Origin: Phormidesmis priestleyi BC1401 | GTDB lineage: Bacteria; Cyanobacteriota; Cyanobacteriia; Leptolyngbyales; Leptolyngbyaceae | Length of the DNA stretch: 64,000 nt | Assembly (NCBI RefSeq): GCF_001650195.1 | Contig: NZ_LXYR01000006.1 | Span: 62,001-126,000 of the forward strand | Direction of reading: 5' to 3' | In this document: positions 53,795 to 63,221 of the stretch, piece after piece | Position numbering within the stretch: the first letter of the stretch is position 1 | Layout of the letters: each line of letters opens with the position of its first letter | Notes under the pieces: generated by a model | What the model was told of the DNA's origin: nothing | The model's database searches: none | Seen by the model: only the letters and a program-made list of their open reading frames with translations | Translations under genes and position numbers: made by a program

Positions 53795-54109
53795 GCCGAT
53801 ACCAATACATCACCACTGAGCTTACCACTGGATGCGACTCGATTTGCGGAGGCTGTGCGGGGTCACTGGGGGATTGAAAATCAACTGCATTGAATTCTTG
53901 ATGTCGGCTTCCGAGAGGATGACGCTCGTGCGACTCAGAGCTATAGTGCAGAAAACTTAGCCGTCATTCGTCATCTAGCCGTTAACTTATTGACTCAGGA
54001 GAAGACGGCGAAAGGGGGCACCCATGCCAAGCGGCTCAAGGCAGGGTGGAATGATCACTACCTCACTAAGGTTTTGTCTCAGACCTCTGCACCTTCTCGC
54101 AAATTGTGA
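53795..54109 (+). pseudogene. ISAs1-family transposase remnant
   Basis: The frame ending at TGA 54107 reads SLPLDATRFAEAVRGHWGIE, NQLH, an in-frame TGA where Trp is usual, then ILDVGFREDDARATQSYSAE, NLAVIRHLAVNLLTQE and KRLKAGWNDHYLTKVLSQ. This is the C-terminal end of an ISAs1-type DDE transposase. The N-terminal two-thirds are missing and I find no second end of the element. It abuts the truncated site-2 protease. Confidence 0.8.
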
Positions 54110-54583
54110 AGAAACGTATGCGTAAGCCCTGTGTCGAATGTATTTGTTATTAACAGACTATCGTTTTGTGAGCTTTTCTGCTTCTCAGACATCCTCTAAT
54201 GGTGGCGTTCAAACTTGTGCATAGGGCATTCTCGATCGAGTTCTCAAAATTTGCAAGATTGGGTTTCCACTAAACTCCGGTCTCGCCTATCGTTTGATCT
54301 GTCTGAAACGGGCTTATCCCGATTGCAGCGATCGCGTCAGACGGTCTTCGAGCAAATTGGAAGACAACTCTGAGCCTGACATCCCTACCGTGCGATCTTC
54401 TATTCAGCAACGTTAGAAACCTCTCCGAAAGAACACGGTTTCGGTTCTCCTTTACCTAATTTTTACACTATGACTTATGTTGAATTGGTGAGTAGACTCG
54501 TCTAATAAGTTTTAAATCAGCGATCGCACCACGGAGGAATCAACGCGCTAGATTCCTCATTTGATATCTCAATCAGGGGTTCT
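54110..54583. other. Non-coding gap after the transposase remnant
   Basis: About 470 bases with short open frames only (for example 54200-54374) and no credible start. It may be further debris of the insertion. No RNA gene is recognised. Confidence 0.4.
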
Positions 54584-55798
54584 ATGTACGATTTTGCGAT
54601 TGTTGGCGGCGGCATCATTGGGTTATCGACCGCGATGGCATTGGGAGACCGCTATCCAGATGCCAAAATTTTGCTATTAGAAAAAGAGAGCCGATGGGCA
54701 TACCACCAGACGGGCAACAACAGTGGAGTGATTCACTCTGGCATTTACTATCAGCCAGGAAGCTTTAAGGCAAAGTTTTGCCGCGCTGGGAGCCAGTCAA
54801 TGGCGCAGTTTTGCCAAGAACACGCGATCGCTCACGAGGTATGTGGTAAAGTCATTGTCGCCATTGAGCCAGATGAGCTACCGCGATTAGAAAATCTTTA
54901 TCAACGGGGGCTGCAAAACGGTCTCAAAGTTGAACGCATTACGCCAGACCAAGTGCAGGAGATTGAGCCTCACGTCCGCTCTTTAGCAGGAGTCCGCGTC
55001 TATTCAACAGGTATTGTCAGCTACAAGCAGGTCTGTCAAAAATATGCAGAACTCGCGACTGTTCAAGGAGCCAATCTGCGCCTCAACACGCGAGTCGAAA
55101 CCCTGCTTAAAACCAGCAACGGCTATGATATCGAGACCACAAACGGCACCTTTAGCACCCAATTTGTGATTAACTGTGCGGGGCTGCACTGCGATCGTAT
55201 GGCTCAACTCGCTCACACAAAACCCCCTGCCAAAATCGTCCCCTTCCGAGGTGAATACTACGAGCTAACTCCAGAAAAGCGCTATTTAGTCAAGCATTTG
55301 ATCTATCCAGTCCCCAATCCCGATTTCCCTTTTTTGGGCGTTCACTTCACGCGGATGATTGATGGCACGGTTCATGCAGGTCCCAACGCGGTGTTGAGCT
55401 TTAAGCGAGAAGGTTATAAAAAAACAGATTTTGACCTGCGTGACTTTGCCGAAGTCATAACCTATTCCGGTTTTTGGAAGCTGATGTCAAAGCACGCAGA
55501 TCAAGGACTTCAAGAGATGATGCGATCGTGGAGCAAGGCATTATTTGTGCAAAGTCTGCAACGACTGATTCCAGAAGTGCAAGCCAAAGATTTAGTGCCG
55601 ACTCATGCTGGAGTGAGAGCGCAAGCCCTGATGCCCAATGGCGAGCTTGTCGATGATTTTTTGATGGTGCAAGAGGGCGACGCGCTGCACGTCTATAACG
55701 CTCCTTCTCCAGCAGCAACCGCCTCGATCGAGATTGGTCACGCGATTGCAAATCAGGTTCCGTTCATGACTTCATCTAGCGTTGCGTTTAGCGCCTAA
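54584..55798 (+). CDS. lhgO: L-2-hydroxyglutarate oxidase
   Basis: The 404-residue FAD-dependent oxidoreductase starts with the dinucleotide motif DFAIVGGGIIGLSTAMALGD, has HQTGNNSGVIHSGIYYQPGS at about 45, KFCRAG and the C-terminal QALMPNGELVDDFLMV with SPAATASIEIG. This is the LhgO/YgaF pattern. It oxidises L-2-hydroxyglutarate to 2-oxoglutarate, removing a side product of central metabolism. Confidence 0.94.
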   Translation: MYDFAIVGGGIIGLSTAMALGDRYPDAKILLLEKESRWAYHQTGNNSGVIHSGIYYQPGSFKAKFCRAGSQSMAQFCQEHAIAHEVCGKVIVAIEPDELPRLENLYQRGLQNGLKVERITPDQVQEIEPHVRSLAGVRVYSTGIVSYKQVCQKYAELATVQGANLRLNTRVETLLKTSNGYDIETTNGTFSTQFVINCAGLHCDRMAQLAHTKPPAKIVPFRGEYYELTPEKRYLVKHLIYPVPNPDFPFLGVHFTRMIDGTVHAGPNAVLSFKREGYKKTDFDLRDFAEVITYSGFWKLMSKHADQGLQEMMRSWSKALFVQSLQRLIPEVQAKDLVPTHAGVRAQALMPNGELVDDFLMVQEGDALHVYNAPSPAATASIEIGHAIANQVPFMTSSSVAFSA

Positions 55799-55872
55799 TC
55801 TTTATGCCCACGCGACCAACGAGCGATCGCATTCAAAAACAGATAGAGAATAAACGTTAAACCCTAAGTGCT

Positions 55873-56679
55873 CTAGCCGAAACGACCGCTGACATAGGCT
55901 TGCGTCGCTTGCTCTTGGGGACTTTGGAAAATCACCTCAGTCCGATCGTATTCAACGATATATCCCGTTCTTTGACCTTTGGCGTTGGCTTCTACGTTAA
56001 AGAAAGCGGTACGATCGGAGGCGCGCGAGGCTTGCTGCATGTTGTGCGTCACGATCAAAATCGTATACTTCTCTTTGAGTTCTTGCAGCAAATCTTCGAC
56101 TTTGAGGGTCGAGATCGGGTCAAGCGACGAACAGGGTTCGTCCATCAAAATCACGTCGGGCTGAACGGCGATCGCACGAGCAATACACAATCGCTGTTGC
56201 TGACCCCCTGATAGGTCGGTCCCCATCTCTTTGAGCTTGTCTTTAACATCATCCCAAAGCGCCGCCTGCTTGAGAGAACGCTCGACCAACTCATCCATAT
56301 CGCCTTTATAGCCCAACAGACGCGGACCAAACGCAATATTGTCGTAGATAGACTTGGGGAACGGATTTGGCTTTTGAAACACCATCCCGATCTGTCTCCG
56401 CACCTCGACGGGATCAATCTCAGCCGCGTAGAGATCTTGATCGCGGTAGAAAAGTTTGCCGTCCATGTGAAACGACTGAATCAAGTCGTTCAATCGATTA
56501 AAGCAGCGCAGCACCGTGCTTTTGCCGCAGCCAGATGGACCGATGAACGCCGTGATCTTGTTTTTATGAATCTCGATCGTGATATCCCTGACCGCCAAAA
56601 AATCACCGTAGTAAATGTTGAGATTCTCAGTCCGAAACACGGTGTCGGTTTTGCGAGCGTTCTGAAGTTCGGGAGCCAT
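55873..56679 (-). CDS. pstB: Phosphate ABC transporter ATP-binding protein PstB
   Basis: The 268-residue ABC ATPase starts at ATG 56679 ([10 protein letters not shown]). Walker A GPSGCGKS at 47-54, [15 protein letters not shown], and the Walker [16 protein letters not shown] are clear, with the PstB-specific [14 protein letters not shown]. It drives high-affinity phosphate import with PstA and PstC. A longer in-frame start at 56817 overlaps pstA and is rejected. It is the last gene of the pst operon. Confidence 0.96.
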   Translation of the reverse strand: MAPELQNARKTDTVFRTENLNIYYGDFLAVRDITIEIHKNKITAFIGPSGCGKSTVLRCFNRLNDLIQSFHMDGKLFYRDQDLYAAEIDPVEVRRQIGMVFQKPNPFPKSIYDNIAFGPRLLGYKGDMDELVERSLKQAALWDDVKDKLKEMGTDLSGGQQQRLCIARAIAVQPDVILMDEPCSSLDPISTLKVEDLLQELKEKYTILIVTHNMQQASRASDRTAFFNVEANAKGQRTGYIVEYDRTEVIFQSPQEQATQAYVSGRFG

Positions 56680-56773
56680 AAAGTGAGTGGGGTAGAGGTT
56701 GCTAAGTGCGTAACCGGATCGAGAATTTGAATCGAGAAACCTAATTAAAAGCCAGATAACAGCGCCACAGAGA

Positions 56774-57646
56774 CTATCGCTTTCTGACGATCCAGCGAGA
56801 AAGAATGCTCGTTGCAAGCACCAATGTCACTAACACTAATGACCCTGCCCATGCTAACTCTTGCTGGCGCTCATATGGGGCAGTGGCAAAGTCAAATACC
56901 AATCGAGACATCGTTGCGGTTGGCTCCCAGATTGATCGTACCCAATAGCGGCTCGTCGATGCCGTAAACAAAATGGGTGCGGTTTCTCCTGCTGCGCGAG
57001 CAATTGCTAATATCACACCTGTAATAATCGCGGGCAGTGCCGCTGGTAGCACAATCCTCAAGGTAGTCTGAAAGCGAGTTGCCCCTAGTCCGATCGCGGC
57101 TTGTCTAAAATCTCCGGGCACAGACTCCAACGCTTCGGTTGCCGTTCTAACGATCGTAGGCAGCATCAAGACCGCTAATGCAAAGCCGCCTGCTACCGCA
57201 GAAAAGGTTCCGGTTGAGAGCACCACGAGCGCGTAAGCAAATGCGCCAATCACGATCGAAGGCACCCCGCTCAACACATTCGTCAAAAAATTAATTGTTT
57301 CTGCTAGTTTTGTGTCGCGATAAAATTCTGCCAAAAAAATCGCCGCCATTACCCCAAACGGGATGCTCAAGACTGAGGCGATCCCGACGGTCAATAGAGT
57401 GCCGACGAGCGCGTTACCAAAACCGCCGCCCTTTAAACCGGGTGCAGGCGGAAGTTGGGTAAAGACATCTAGCCTGAGACTAGATGCCCCGTTGATCAAG
57501 ACGTAGGACAGCACTGCAACAAGCGGAATCAATGCCAGAGCCGCGCACGCAAAGGTGACAACCGTCATCACCGACGAAAATAGCGTTCGAGGCGACGTTG
57601 GCGATCGCTTCATGTTAGGTGCCGTTGCCAATTCTGAGCTTGCCAT
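56774..57646 (-). CDS. pstA: Phosphate ABC transporter permease PstA
   Basis: The 290-residue membrane protein has six hydrophobic segments and the EAA-like cytoplasmic loop [20 protein letters not shown] followed by [19 protein letters not shown]. The start of the hydrophobic core ([21 protein letters not shown]) and [10 protein letters not shown] are typical of PstA. It lies between pstC and pstB on the same strand. Confidence 0.95.
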   Translation of the reverse strand: MASSELATAPNMKRSPTSPRTLFSSVMTVVTFACAALALIPLVAVLSYVLINGASSLRLDVFTQLPPAPGLKGGGFGNALVGTLLTVGIASVLSIPFGVMAAIFLAEFYRDTKLAETINFLTNVLSGVPSIVIGAFAYALVVLSTGTFSAVAGGFALAVLMLPTIVRTATEALESVPGDFRQAAIGLGATRFQTTLRIVLPAALPAIITGVILAIARAAGETAPILFTASTSRYWVRSIWEPTATMSRLVFDFATAPYERQQELAWAGSLVLVTLVLATSILSRWIVRKR

Positions 57647-57722
57647 AGTGAGTTAAGAGGTATCAGAGTTTGAGTATCGGGATTTGGGTATCAAGTTGGA
57701 CGGTTAAGTCTGACTCTGTTCT

Positions 57723-58673
57723 CTAGAGTTTTAGGCTAAAGCGGCGCACGATCAGCTCGGCTAACACGTTGACGACTAACGTCAGCCCAAACAGAATCAA
57801 GGCGGCATACATCAAAGACGAGACCTGTAGACCTCCGGCTTCAGCAAACTGGTTTGCCAACAGCGAAGACACGGTGGAACCTTGAGACAGAATTGAAAGA
57901 TCAATGGAGTTGGAGTTACCGATTACCATCGTCACCGCCATCGTTTCTCCCATTGCTCGACCTAGCGCCAACATAATGCCGCCCACAATCCCCGAAAACG
58001 CTGCCGGAAGAATAATCTGAAAGATCGTTTCCCAGCGCGTTGCTCCCAAACCGTAAGCCGCTTGGCGAATTTCTGTAGGCACTGCAACCAGAGCATCGCG
58101 TGAAATCGCCGCAATAATTGGCAAGATCATGATCGACAAGATGATCCCCGCCGCATAGATACCTGGACCAGCAGGGGCAGTGCTAAAGATAGGAATCCAG
58201 CCGAAGTTAGCGTTGAGCCAAATGCCAAACGGTCTAAGCAGGGGAATTAACACAAATATACCCCACAGCCCATAAACGACACTGGGGATCGCTGCCAACA
58301 GCTCGATCAAAAACACGATCGGCTGTTTGATGCGCGGTGGCAGATAATCTTCGCTGAGAAATAGCGCCACCCCAATGCCGATCGGGACGGCGATCAGCAG
58401 CGCAATAAACGAAGTCACCAGCGTTCCATAGATCTGGGTCAGCGCTCCAAAGACTTCATCGTTAACGCTCCAGCGAGTAGTGGCTAAAAAGCCTAACCCA
58501 AATCTTTGAATTGCTGGAAGAGAGTCAGTGCCGACTCGATAGGCGATCGCCAACAAGACAAGACCGACCCCGATCGCAAACGCCCCAGTCACCCAAACGA
58601 AGCCTTTGTCCAATAAGCGCGACGAATTCGATCGCTGGGTCGGCATTGCAGTGCGGGAAGTTGACGTAGCCAT
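57723..58673 (-). CDS. pstC: Phosphate ABC transporter permease PstC
   Basis: The 316-residue membrane permease has LLAAIPSVVYGLWGIFVLIP, and the EAA loop VAVPTEIRQAAYGLGATRWE followed by TIFQIILPAAFSGIVGG. The ATTRWSVNDEVFGALTQIYG region and GRAMGETMAVTMVIGNS are PstC hallmarks. It is downstream of pstS and upstream of pstA. Confidence 0.95.
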   Translation of the reverse strand: MATSTSRTAMPTQRSNSSRLLDKGFVWVTGAFAIGVGLVLLAIAYRVGTDSLPAIQRFGLGFLATTRWSVNDEVFGALTQIYGTLVTSFIALLIAVPIGIGVALFLSEDYLPPRIKQPIVFLIELLAAIPSVVYGLWGIFVLIPLLRPFGIWLNANFGWIPIFSTAPAGPGIYAAGIILSIMILPIIAAISRDALVAVPTEIRQAAYGLGATRWETIFQIILPAAFSGIVGGIMLALGRAMGETMAVTMVIGNSNSIDLSILSQGSTVSSLLANQFAEAGGLQVSSLMYAALILFGLTLVVNVLAELIVRRFSLKL

Positions 58674-58742
58674 AAAATCTACTGAAGTGTGAACAGATTA
58701 TTGAGGGTGAGGAGCAAACCGATAGTGTGAGAAGGTCGCAGA

Positions 58743-59852
58743 TTATTTAGCAGCTACCTTGATTGTGTCTAAAGTCCCTGAAACCTTAGTGACTAATTCG
58801 TCAGGCAGCGGAAGGTAGCCCAATTCATCAGCATATTGCTTACCGTCTTTGTAAGCCCACTTTAAAAACTCTGTTAGGGCTTTTGCTTTTGCAGGATCTT
58901 GAGGTTTCTCATACAGCAGCATCCAGGTCAAGCTGACGATCGGGTAGGCATCTGTTGCTTCTGGATCAGGGACTTTCACCGCATAGTCAGCCGGAACCGT
59001 AACTCCAGATAATGCTTTTGCCGCCGCATCAGGAGTAGGGGGCACAAATGTACCTGCCTTGTTTTGCAGCGTAGCGGTCTTCAGCTTAATTTGCTTGGCG
59101 TAAGAATACTCGGTGTATCCGATCGCGCCTTTAGTCTGCTGAATATTGGCAGAAACTCCCTCGTTGCCCTTGGCACCTGTTCCAGTAGACCATTCAATGG
59201 TTTTACCCGCGCCAGCTTTCCAATTTGGGCAAGCCTTAACAAGATGGTGGGTGAAAATATCAGTGGTGCCGCTACCGTCTGAGCGGTGAACAAAGGTAAT
59301 CGGTTCGTTGGGCAGCGTTACTCCAGCATTGTCTTTGACAATTTTAGGATCGTTCCAGGTTTTGACTGACCCATCAACAATTCCACAAAAGGCTTCACGG
59401 GAAAGCTTTAAGTTGTCAACGCCATCAAGGTTATAGGCAAAGACAATAAATACGCCCGTCGTCGGGACTTGAATTGCACTGCCTCTCGCGCTAGGGAGTT
59501 TGCTCCGCTCTTCTGGTTTCAGCACTGCATCGCTGGCGCCAAAATCAACGGTTTGGTCTAAAAAGCGCTTGACCCCAGCCCCACTGCCCACGGAGTCATA
59601 GCTGATTTGAACGGTTGGGTTTTGTTTATTATATTCTTGAAACCAGCGCTGATAGAGGGGGTTAGGAGCCGTTGCCCCTGCTCCACTAATAGAAATCGTG
59701 GCACCGCCTCCACTTGCAGGAGCAGGACTGCTTCCGGTCGAGGTGCTAGGAGGAGCAGATGGCGTTTGGGGGGTGCAAGAAGCCAAGCCCAGCGCAAGGG
59801 CGATCGCTGGAACCGAGAATCTCCAACAGGTTGCACTTAGAGAAAAAGCCAT
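58743..59852 (-). CDS. pstS: Phosphate-binding lipoprotein PstS
   Basis: The 369-residue protein has a lipoprotein signal (AIALALGLASC, Cys26) and a Pro/Ser-rich spacer. The PstS fold follows: ISGAGATAPNPLYQRWFQEY, SYDSVGSGAGVKRF and HRSDGSGTTDIF, which bind phosphate, and AIGYTEYSYA. It captures phosphate in the periplasm for PstCAB. A Pho-box-like array lies about 45 bases upstream. A single copy is seen in this window. Confidence 0.96.
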   Translation of the reverse strand: MAFSLSATCWRFSVPAIALALGLASCTPQTPSAPPSTSTGSSPAPASGGGATISISGAGATAPNPLYQRWFQEYNKQNPTVQISYDSVGSGAGVKRFLDQTVDFGASDAVLKPEERSKLPSARGSAIQVPTTGVFIVFAYNLDGVDNLKLSREAFCGIVDGSVKTWNDPKIVKDNAGVTLPNEPITFVHRSDGSGTTDIFTHHLVKACPNWKAGAGKTIEWSTGTGAKGNEGVSANIQQTKGAIGYTEYSYAKQIKLKTATLQNKAGTFVPPTPDAAAKALSGVTVPADYAVKVPDPEATDAYPIVSLTWMLLYEKPQDPAKAKALTEFLKWAYKDGKQYADELGYLPLPDELVTKVSGTLDTIKVAAK

Positions 59853-59887
59853 AAGTTCTAAATGGTCTTGTAAATAACCTTATCAGG

Positions 59888-59917
59888 TTACATCGCGACA
59901 TTAAAGACCAGGTTAAG
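59888..59917 (-). promoter_or_regulatory. Pho-box-like repeat upstream of pstS
   Basis: On the minus strand, reading toward pstS, CTTAACCT (59910-59917) is followed after three bases by CTTTAATG and later by GATGTAACC. The spacing of 8 plus 3 bases matches cyanobacterial PHO boxes, direct repeats close to CTTAACCT bound by the SphR/PhoB regulator. The first unit is perfect and the others are degenerate. Confidence 0.55.
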
Positions 59918-60277
59918 ACGGGCAGAAATGTAATTTTAATTGCTGAAATTATTGCTCGAAAGCTGTTTTTATTTCCTTAGAACCTCAAGTTCAGCAATAT
60001 TTTTCTTGAGTTTGTGTAATTGTTAATACCCTGAAATCCGCATTCTACGGAAAGTTTTTCTGAGTCAAAGAAACATGACTTTCAGACTAGCATTCATAAA
60101 ATTTGCAAAGCTTTGTAAACTTTGATTCAAATCACCCGCCAGATTGAATTTCGAGAAATAAACCATAATCATCTGTCGGATTTCAGATAAGTTTTGACCC
60201 CGTTATTGATAAGAATTCGTCTGTTTATCACTAGACTAAATGCAGCGTTTGTGCTTCTCTTTCAGAAAAGATTCCGT

Positions 60278-60283
60278 TATAAT
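60278..60283 (+). promoter_or_regulatory. Perfect -10 promoter element of the RNA-binding protein gene
   Basis: TATAAT lies about 105 bases before the start of the RRM gene, leaving an untranslated leader of about 95 bases. No strong -35 box is evident. A long leader is common for cold-inducible cyanobacterial rbp genes. The rest of the 59853-60387 gap is AT-rich and non-coding. Confidence 0.5.
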
Positions 60284-60387
60284 AATTCGCGAACAAGAGT
60301 TCGGCTACAGTTGCTAAGGACAACTAGCAGTCTGCTGCATCCAAAGCACTTACCGAGTTCGCCCTCGCATTTGGTTTGGAGAAAACT

Positions 60388-60684
60388 GTGACTATCTACG
60401 TTGGAAATTTAGCATTTCAGGCGACAGAAGACGATTTAAAGGAAGTGTTTGCTGAATATGGTGCGGTGAGCCGAGTCAGCCTCCCAACCGATCGAGAGAC
60501 GGGCAGAAAGCGAGGCTTTGCGTTTGTCGAGATGGAAGACGAAGCCAAAGAAGATGCCGCGATCGCAGAATTGGATGGGGCAGAATGGCTCGGTCGGGAG
60601 TTGAAAGTCAACAAGGCAAAACCACGAGAGCCTCGCAGTGGAGACGGCGCTCCTAGCAAAACGTTCACCAAGTCTCGATACTAA
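60388..60684 (+). CDS. RRM-type RNA-binding protein (Rbp)
   Basis: The protein has 98 residues from GTG 60388, with GGAG seven bases upstream. One RRM domain: RNP2 TIYVGNLAF at 2-10, RNP1 KRGFAFVEM at about 41-49, and LDGAEWLGRELKVNKAKPRE at the end. A short Gly/Ser/Pro tail follows. Cyanobacterial Rbps of this class bind RNA, several are cold-induced and some help position mRNA at thylakoids. The downstream hairpins at 60755-60815 separate it from a convergent gene. Confidence 0.93.
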   Translation: MTIYVGNLAFQATEDDLKEVFAEYGAVSRVSLPTDRETGRKRGFAFVEMEDEAKEDAAIAELDGAEWLGRELKVNKAKPREPRSGDGAPSKTFTKSRY

Positions 60685-60754
60685 GGGAATTGCGGATTAC
60701 TAGAGAGTTCTAGCCAACTGGGATTCAATTTTCGCGCAAGTTTCTAAAACAAAA

Positions 60755-60815
60755 GGGCGTACTTCCTGGAAAATACGCCCACTGACGTTTGAGTCAAATG
60801 ATATTTTCAAACGTC
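60755..60815. terminator. Two hairpins between convergent genes
   Basis: GGGCGTA (60755-60761) pairs with TACGCCC (60774-60780). Then GACGTTTGA (60784-60792) pairs with TCAAACGTC (60807-60815). Each can end transcription from one side (the RRM gene or the DUF937 gene). Confidence 0.7.
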
Positions 60816-60836
60816 GTTTATTCAGTCCGCAAGGAG

Positions 60837-61364
60837 TTAACCTCGCTGACCGAGAAACTGTCCTGCCATTCCCATTAGATCTCCTAAATCCACATTTCCA
60901 TCTTGGTTTGAATCCAAAAATGTGTTGAGAACAGGATTTCCGGCTTGGGCATTTTGGGTGTTAGAACCACTTTGCAAAAGATTGAGCACGATCGGCACTA
61001 ACACAGGCAACATCGATTGAATCGTACCCGCATTCAAGCCAGTTTTCTGAGCGAGATCATTGGCAACTTGCTGTTGCTGATCTTGAGAAAACACCGCCTG
61101 AACGGCATCAGGATTGTTGCCTAATCCACCGTATTGATTTACCAAAGATTGCACTTGATCGCCGCCCATTGAGGCTTGCTTATCTTGCAGCGACGATCGT
61201 ACATAGTTGCCAACTGTAGACATAATCATTTGAGTCGTTCCAGCATCGACTCCATGGCTATTGCCCAATTGCTGCGCCATGCCAAGAATGCCTCCTAACT
61301 GATCGGGGCTGGCTTGCTGCTGAGGATTTCCAACAGCGCTAAGAATCTGATCAAAAAGGCTCAT
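60837..61364 (-). CDS. DUF937 protein with C-terminal EF-hand-like loop
   Basis: The 175-residue protein opens MSLFDQILSAVGNPQQQASP and is a Gln-rich helical DUF937 protein (QQVANDLAQKTGLNAGTIQS, then MLPVLVPIVLNLL). Near the C-terminus, DSNQDGNVDLGDL is a perfect DxNxDGxxDxxDL calcium-binding-like loop of dockerin/EF-hand style. Function unknown; DUF937 proteins resemble YidB. The loop suggests calcium may regulate it. Confidence 0.82.
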   Translation of the reverse strand: MSLFDQILSAVGNPQQQASPDQLGGILGMAQQLGNSHGVDAGTTQMIMSTVGNYVRSSLQDKQASMGGDQVQSLVNQYGGLGNNPDAVQAVFSQDQQQQVANDLAQKTGLNAGTIQSMLPVLVPIVLNLLQSGSNTQNAQAGNPVLNTFLDSNQDGNVDLGDLMGMAGQFLGQRG

Positions 61365-61613
61365 AATTTCCCTGCTTCAACAACTTTGAAGAATTTTAAG
61401 CTTTGGATGACTACATTTCAACTTAAGCATCCGATTAGCCTCTAGAGAATAGAAAACTCATCCTTCAAAGTCAACGATCGGACGTTTAGATTTTGATTCA
61501 GTCTCACAAATCTCATTCTTGAGAGACTCTTTGCACTAGACGAATGAAGGAGAATAGAGAAGAATTTTGATTCGCGTTTGCGAAGTCCATTTGACTAGAA
61601 TCGGGTTATCTTC

Positions 61614-63221
61614 ATGCCGTTGCCTCGCCTGCTGACACTGATCTTTGGTCTCACGCTCATTTTGGGGCTGATGATTTGGCTGATCGATTCTCTCTCTCGG
61701 TTATCTTGGCAATTGGCTTACTATCCACTGCTCGGACCGATTTTGATCTTCTTGATCATTGCCCTGCTGAGCGTGCTGATTGGGGCATTTGTCTACTACT
61801 TTTTTCTCCTGCCTCGCAAGCAGCAGCGCAACCGCTCCCGTCGCATCTCTCCTAAAGTTTCGCCTATCAAAGCAGAAGCTGCCGAAGAGAATCTCAAAGC
61901 CGTCCGTCAGCAGTTAAAGCAGATTCAAGATGAGGTGACGCGACGCGAGATGCTGACTCGATCGCGCGAAATCGAGCAAAATCTCGCCCGTGGTGAACTA
62001 ATGGTCGTCGTCTTCGGGACGGGATCATCGGGCAAAACCTCTGTGGTGAATGCGCTGATGGGGCGAATGGTGGGCAAAGTGGGCGCACCGATGGGCACTA
62101 CCGAAGTTGGAGAAACCTATCGACTGAAATTAAAGGGAGTCGATCGAGAGATCATAATCACCGATACTCCCGGAATTTTAGAAGCCGGAGTCGCCGGAAC
62201 GGAACGAGAAAAGCTGGCTCGCCGCCTTGCAACGGAGGCAGATTTGCTGCTGTTCGTGCTCGACAACGACCTTCGACAGTCAGAATATGACCCGATGAAG
62301 ATGCTGGCAGAGATTGGCAAACGCTCGATCGTGGTCGTCAACAAAGCCGATCTCTACACAGAAGACGATTTAGAAACGATTTTGGCTCGGCTGCGAGAGC
62401 GGGTGCGCGGCGTAGTTTCGACCCATGACGTGATCTCGATCGCTGCCAATCCCCAATCGGTGAAGCTAGACACCGGGGAAACCATCCAACCCGAATCGGA
62501 TATCATGCCACTGATTCGGCGAATGGCGGCGATTTTGAGGGCAGAAGGTGAAGACTTGCTGGCAGACAATATTTTGCTGCAATCGCAACGGCTGGGCGAA
62601 GAGGCACGTCGCTTAATTGATGGGCAACGGCGACGACAGGCAGAAAAAATCGTCGAGCGGTTTCAGTGGATCGGGGCTGGCGTGATTGCGGTGACTCCGC
62701 TCCCCGTGGTGGATTTGTTGGCAACAGCGGCTGTCAATGCCCAAATGGTCGTCGAGATTGGCAGAGTTTACGGCTGCGAAATCAACATGGAGCGCGGACG
62801 AGAGATGGCTCTATCGCTGGCAAAAACGTTGGTTAGTTTAGGCGTGGTAAAAGGTGCGATCGAGCTTCTCAGCACTGCTCTACAGTTGAGCGTCGGCGGA
62901 TTTCTGTTCGGACGCGCCATTCAAGGCATCAGCGCGGCTTATCTGACTCGCATCGCAGGCAAAAGCTTTATCGAATATTTTCGGCATGACCAAGATTGGG
63001 GCGATGGCGGCATTACTGAAGTCGTGCAGCGTCAGTTTCAACTCAACCGTCGCGACGAATTTATCAAGTCGTTTGTGCAAGATGCCATCACAAAAGTTAT
63101 CAAACCCCTACAGCTTGAAGCCAAAATCGAAGACGATGACGAACCCGGTGCCTTAGTGCAAAGAGAACCAGAACTGTTGGAAATGGAACCCCTCGAAGAC
63201 ACGATCGACGATTGGCATTAG
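61614..63221 (+). CDS. Membrane-anchored GTPase with DUF697 domain
   Basis: The 535-residue protein has two N-terminal transmembrane helices (about 7-23 and 37-66), a basic/coiled segment, and a G domain: P-loop GTGSSGKTS at 135-143, DTPG at 184-187 and NKAD at 243-246. The DUF697 region follows (VERFQWIGAGVIAVTPLPVV, DLLATAAVNAQMVVEIGRVYG), with a C-terminal acidic tail. It is a second, canonical relative of the GTPase at 7593-8918. Its 3' end overlaps a small opposite-strand gene by 69 bases. Confidence 0.85.
   Translation: MPLPRLLTLIFGLTLILGLMIWLIDSLSRLSWQLAYYPLLGPILIFLIIALLSVLIGAFVYYFFLLPRKQQRNRSRRISPKVSPIKAEAAEENLKAVRQQLKQIQDEVTRREMLTRSREIEQNLARGELMVVVFGTGSSGKTSVVNALMGRMVGKVGAPMGTTEVGETYRLKLKGVDREIIITDTPGILEAGVAGTEREKLARRLATEADLLLFVLDNDLRQSEYDPMKMLAEIGKRSIVVVNKADLYTEDDLETILARLRERVRGVVSTHDVISIAANPQSVKLDTGETIQPESDIMPLIRRMAAILRAEGEDLLADNILLQSQRLGEEARRLIDGQRRRQAEKIVERFQWIGAGVIAVTPLPVVDLLATAAVNAQMVVEIGRVYGCEINMERGREMALSLAKTLVSLGVVKGAIELLSTALQLSVGGFLFGRAIQGISAAYLTRIAGKSFIEYFRHDQDWGDGGITEVVQRQFQLNRRDEFIKSFVQDAITKVIKPLQLEAKIEDDDEPGALVQREPELLEMEPLEDTIDDWH

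Noticed and set aside
54200-54416. Open frames after the transposase remnant
   Set aside because: No start codon, no family resemblance, different frames equally open.
55795-55863. Minus-strand 22-codon frame (LTFILYLFLNAIARWSRG)
   Set aside because: Membrane-like, but begins after a stop and lacks a start; too short to assign, perhaps debris of a permease.
60194-60391. 65-codon plus-strand frame upstream of the RNA-binding protein
   Set aside because: It spans the promoter and leader of that gene and has no coding character.
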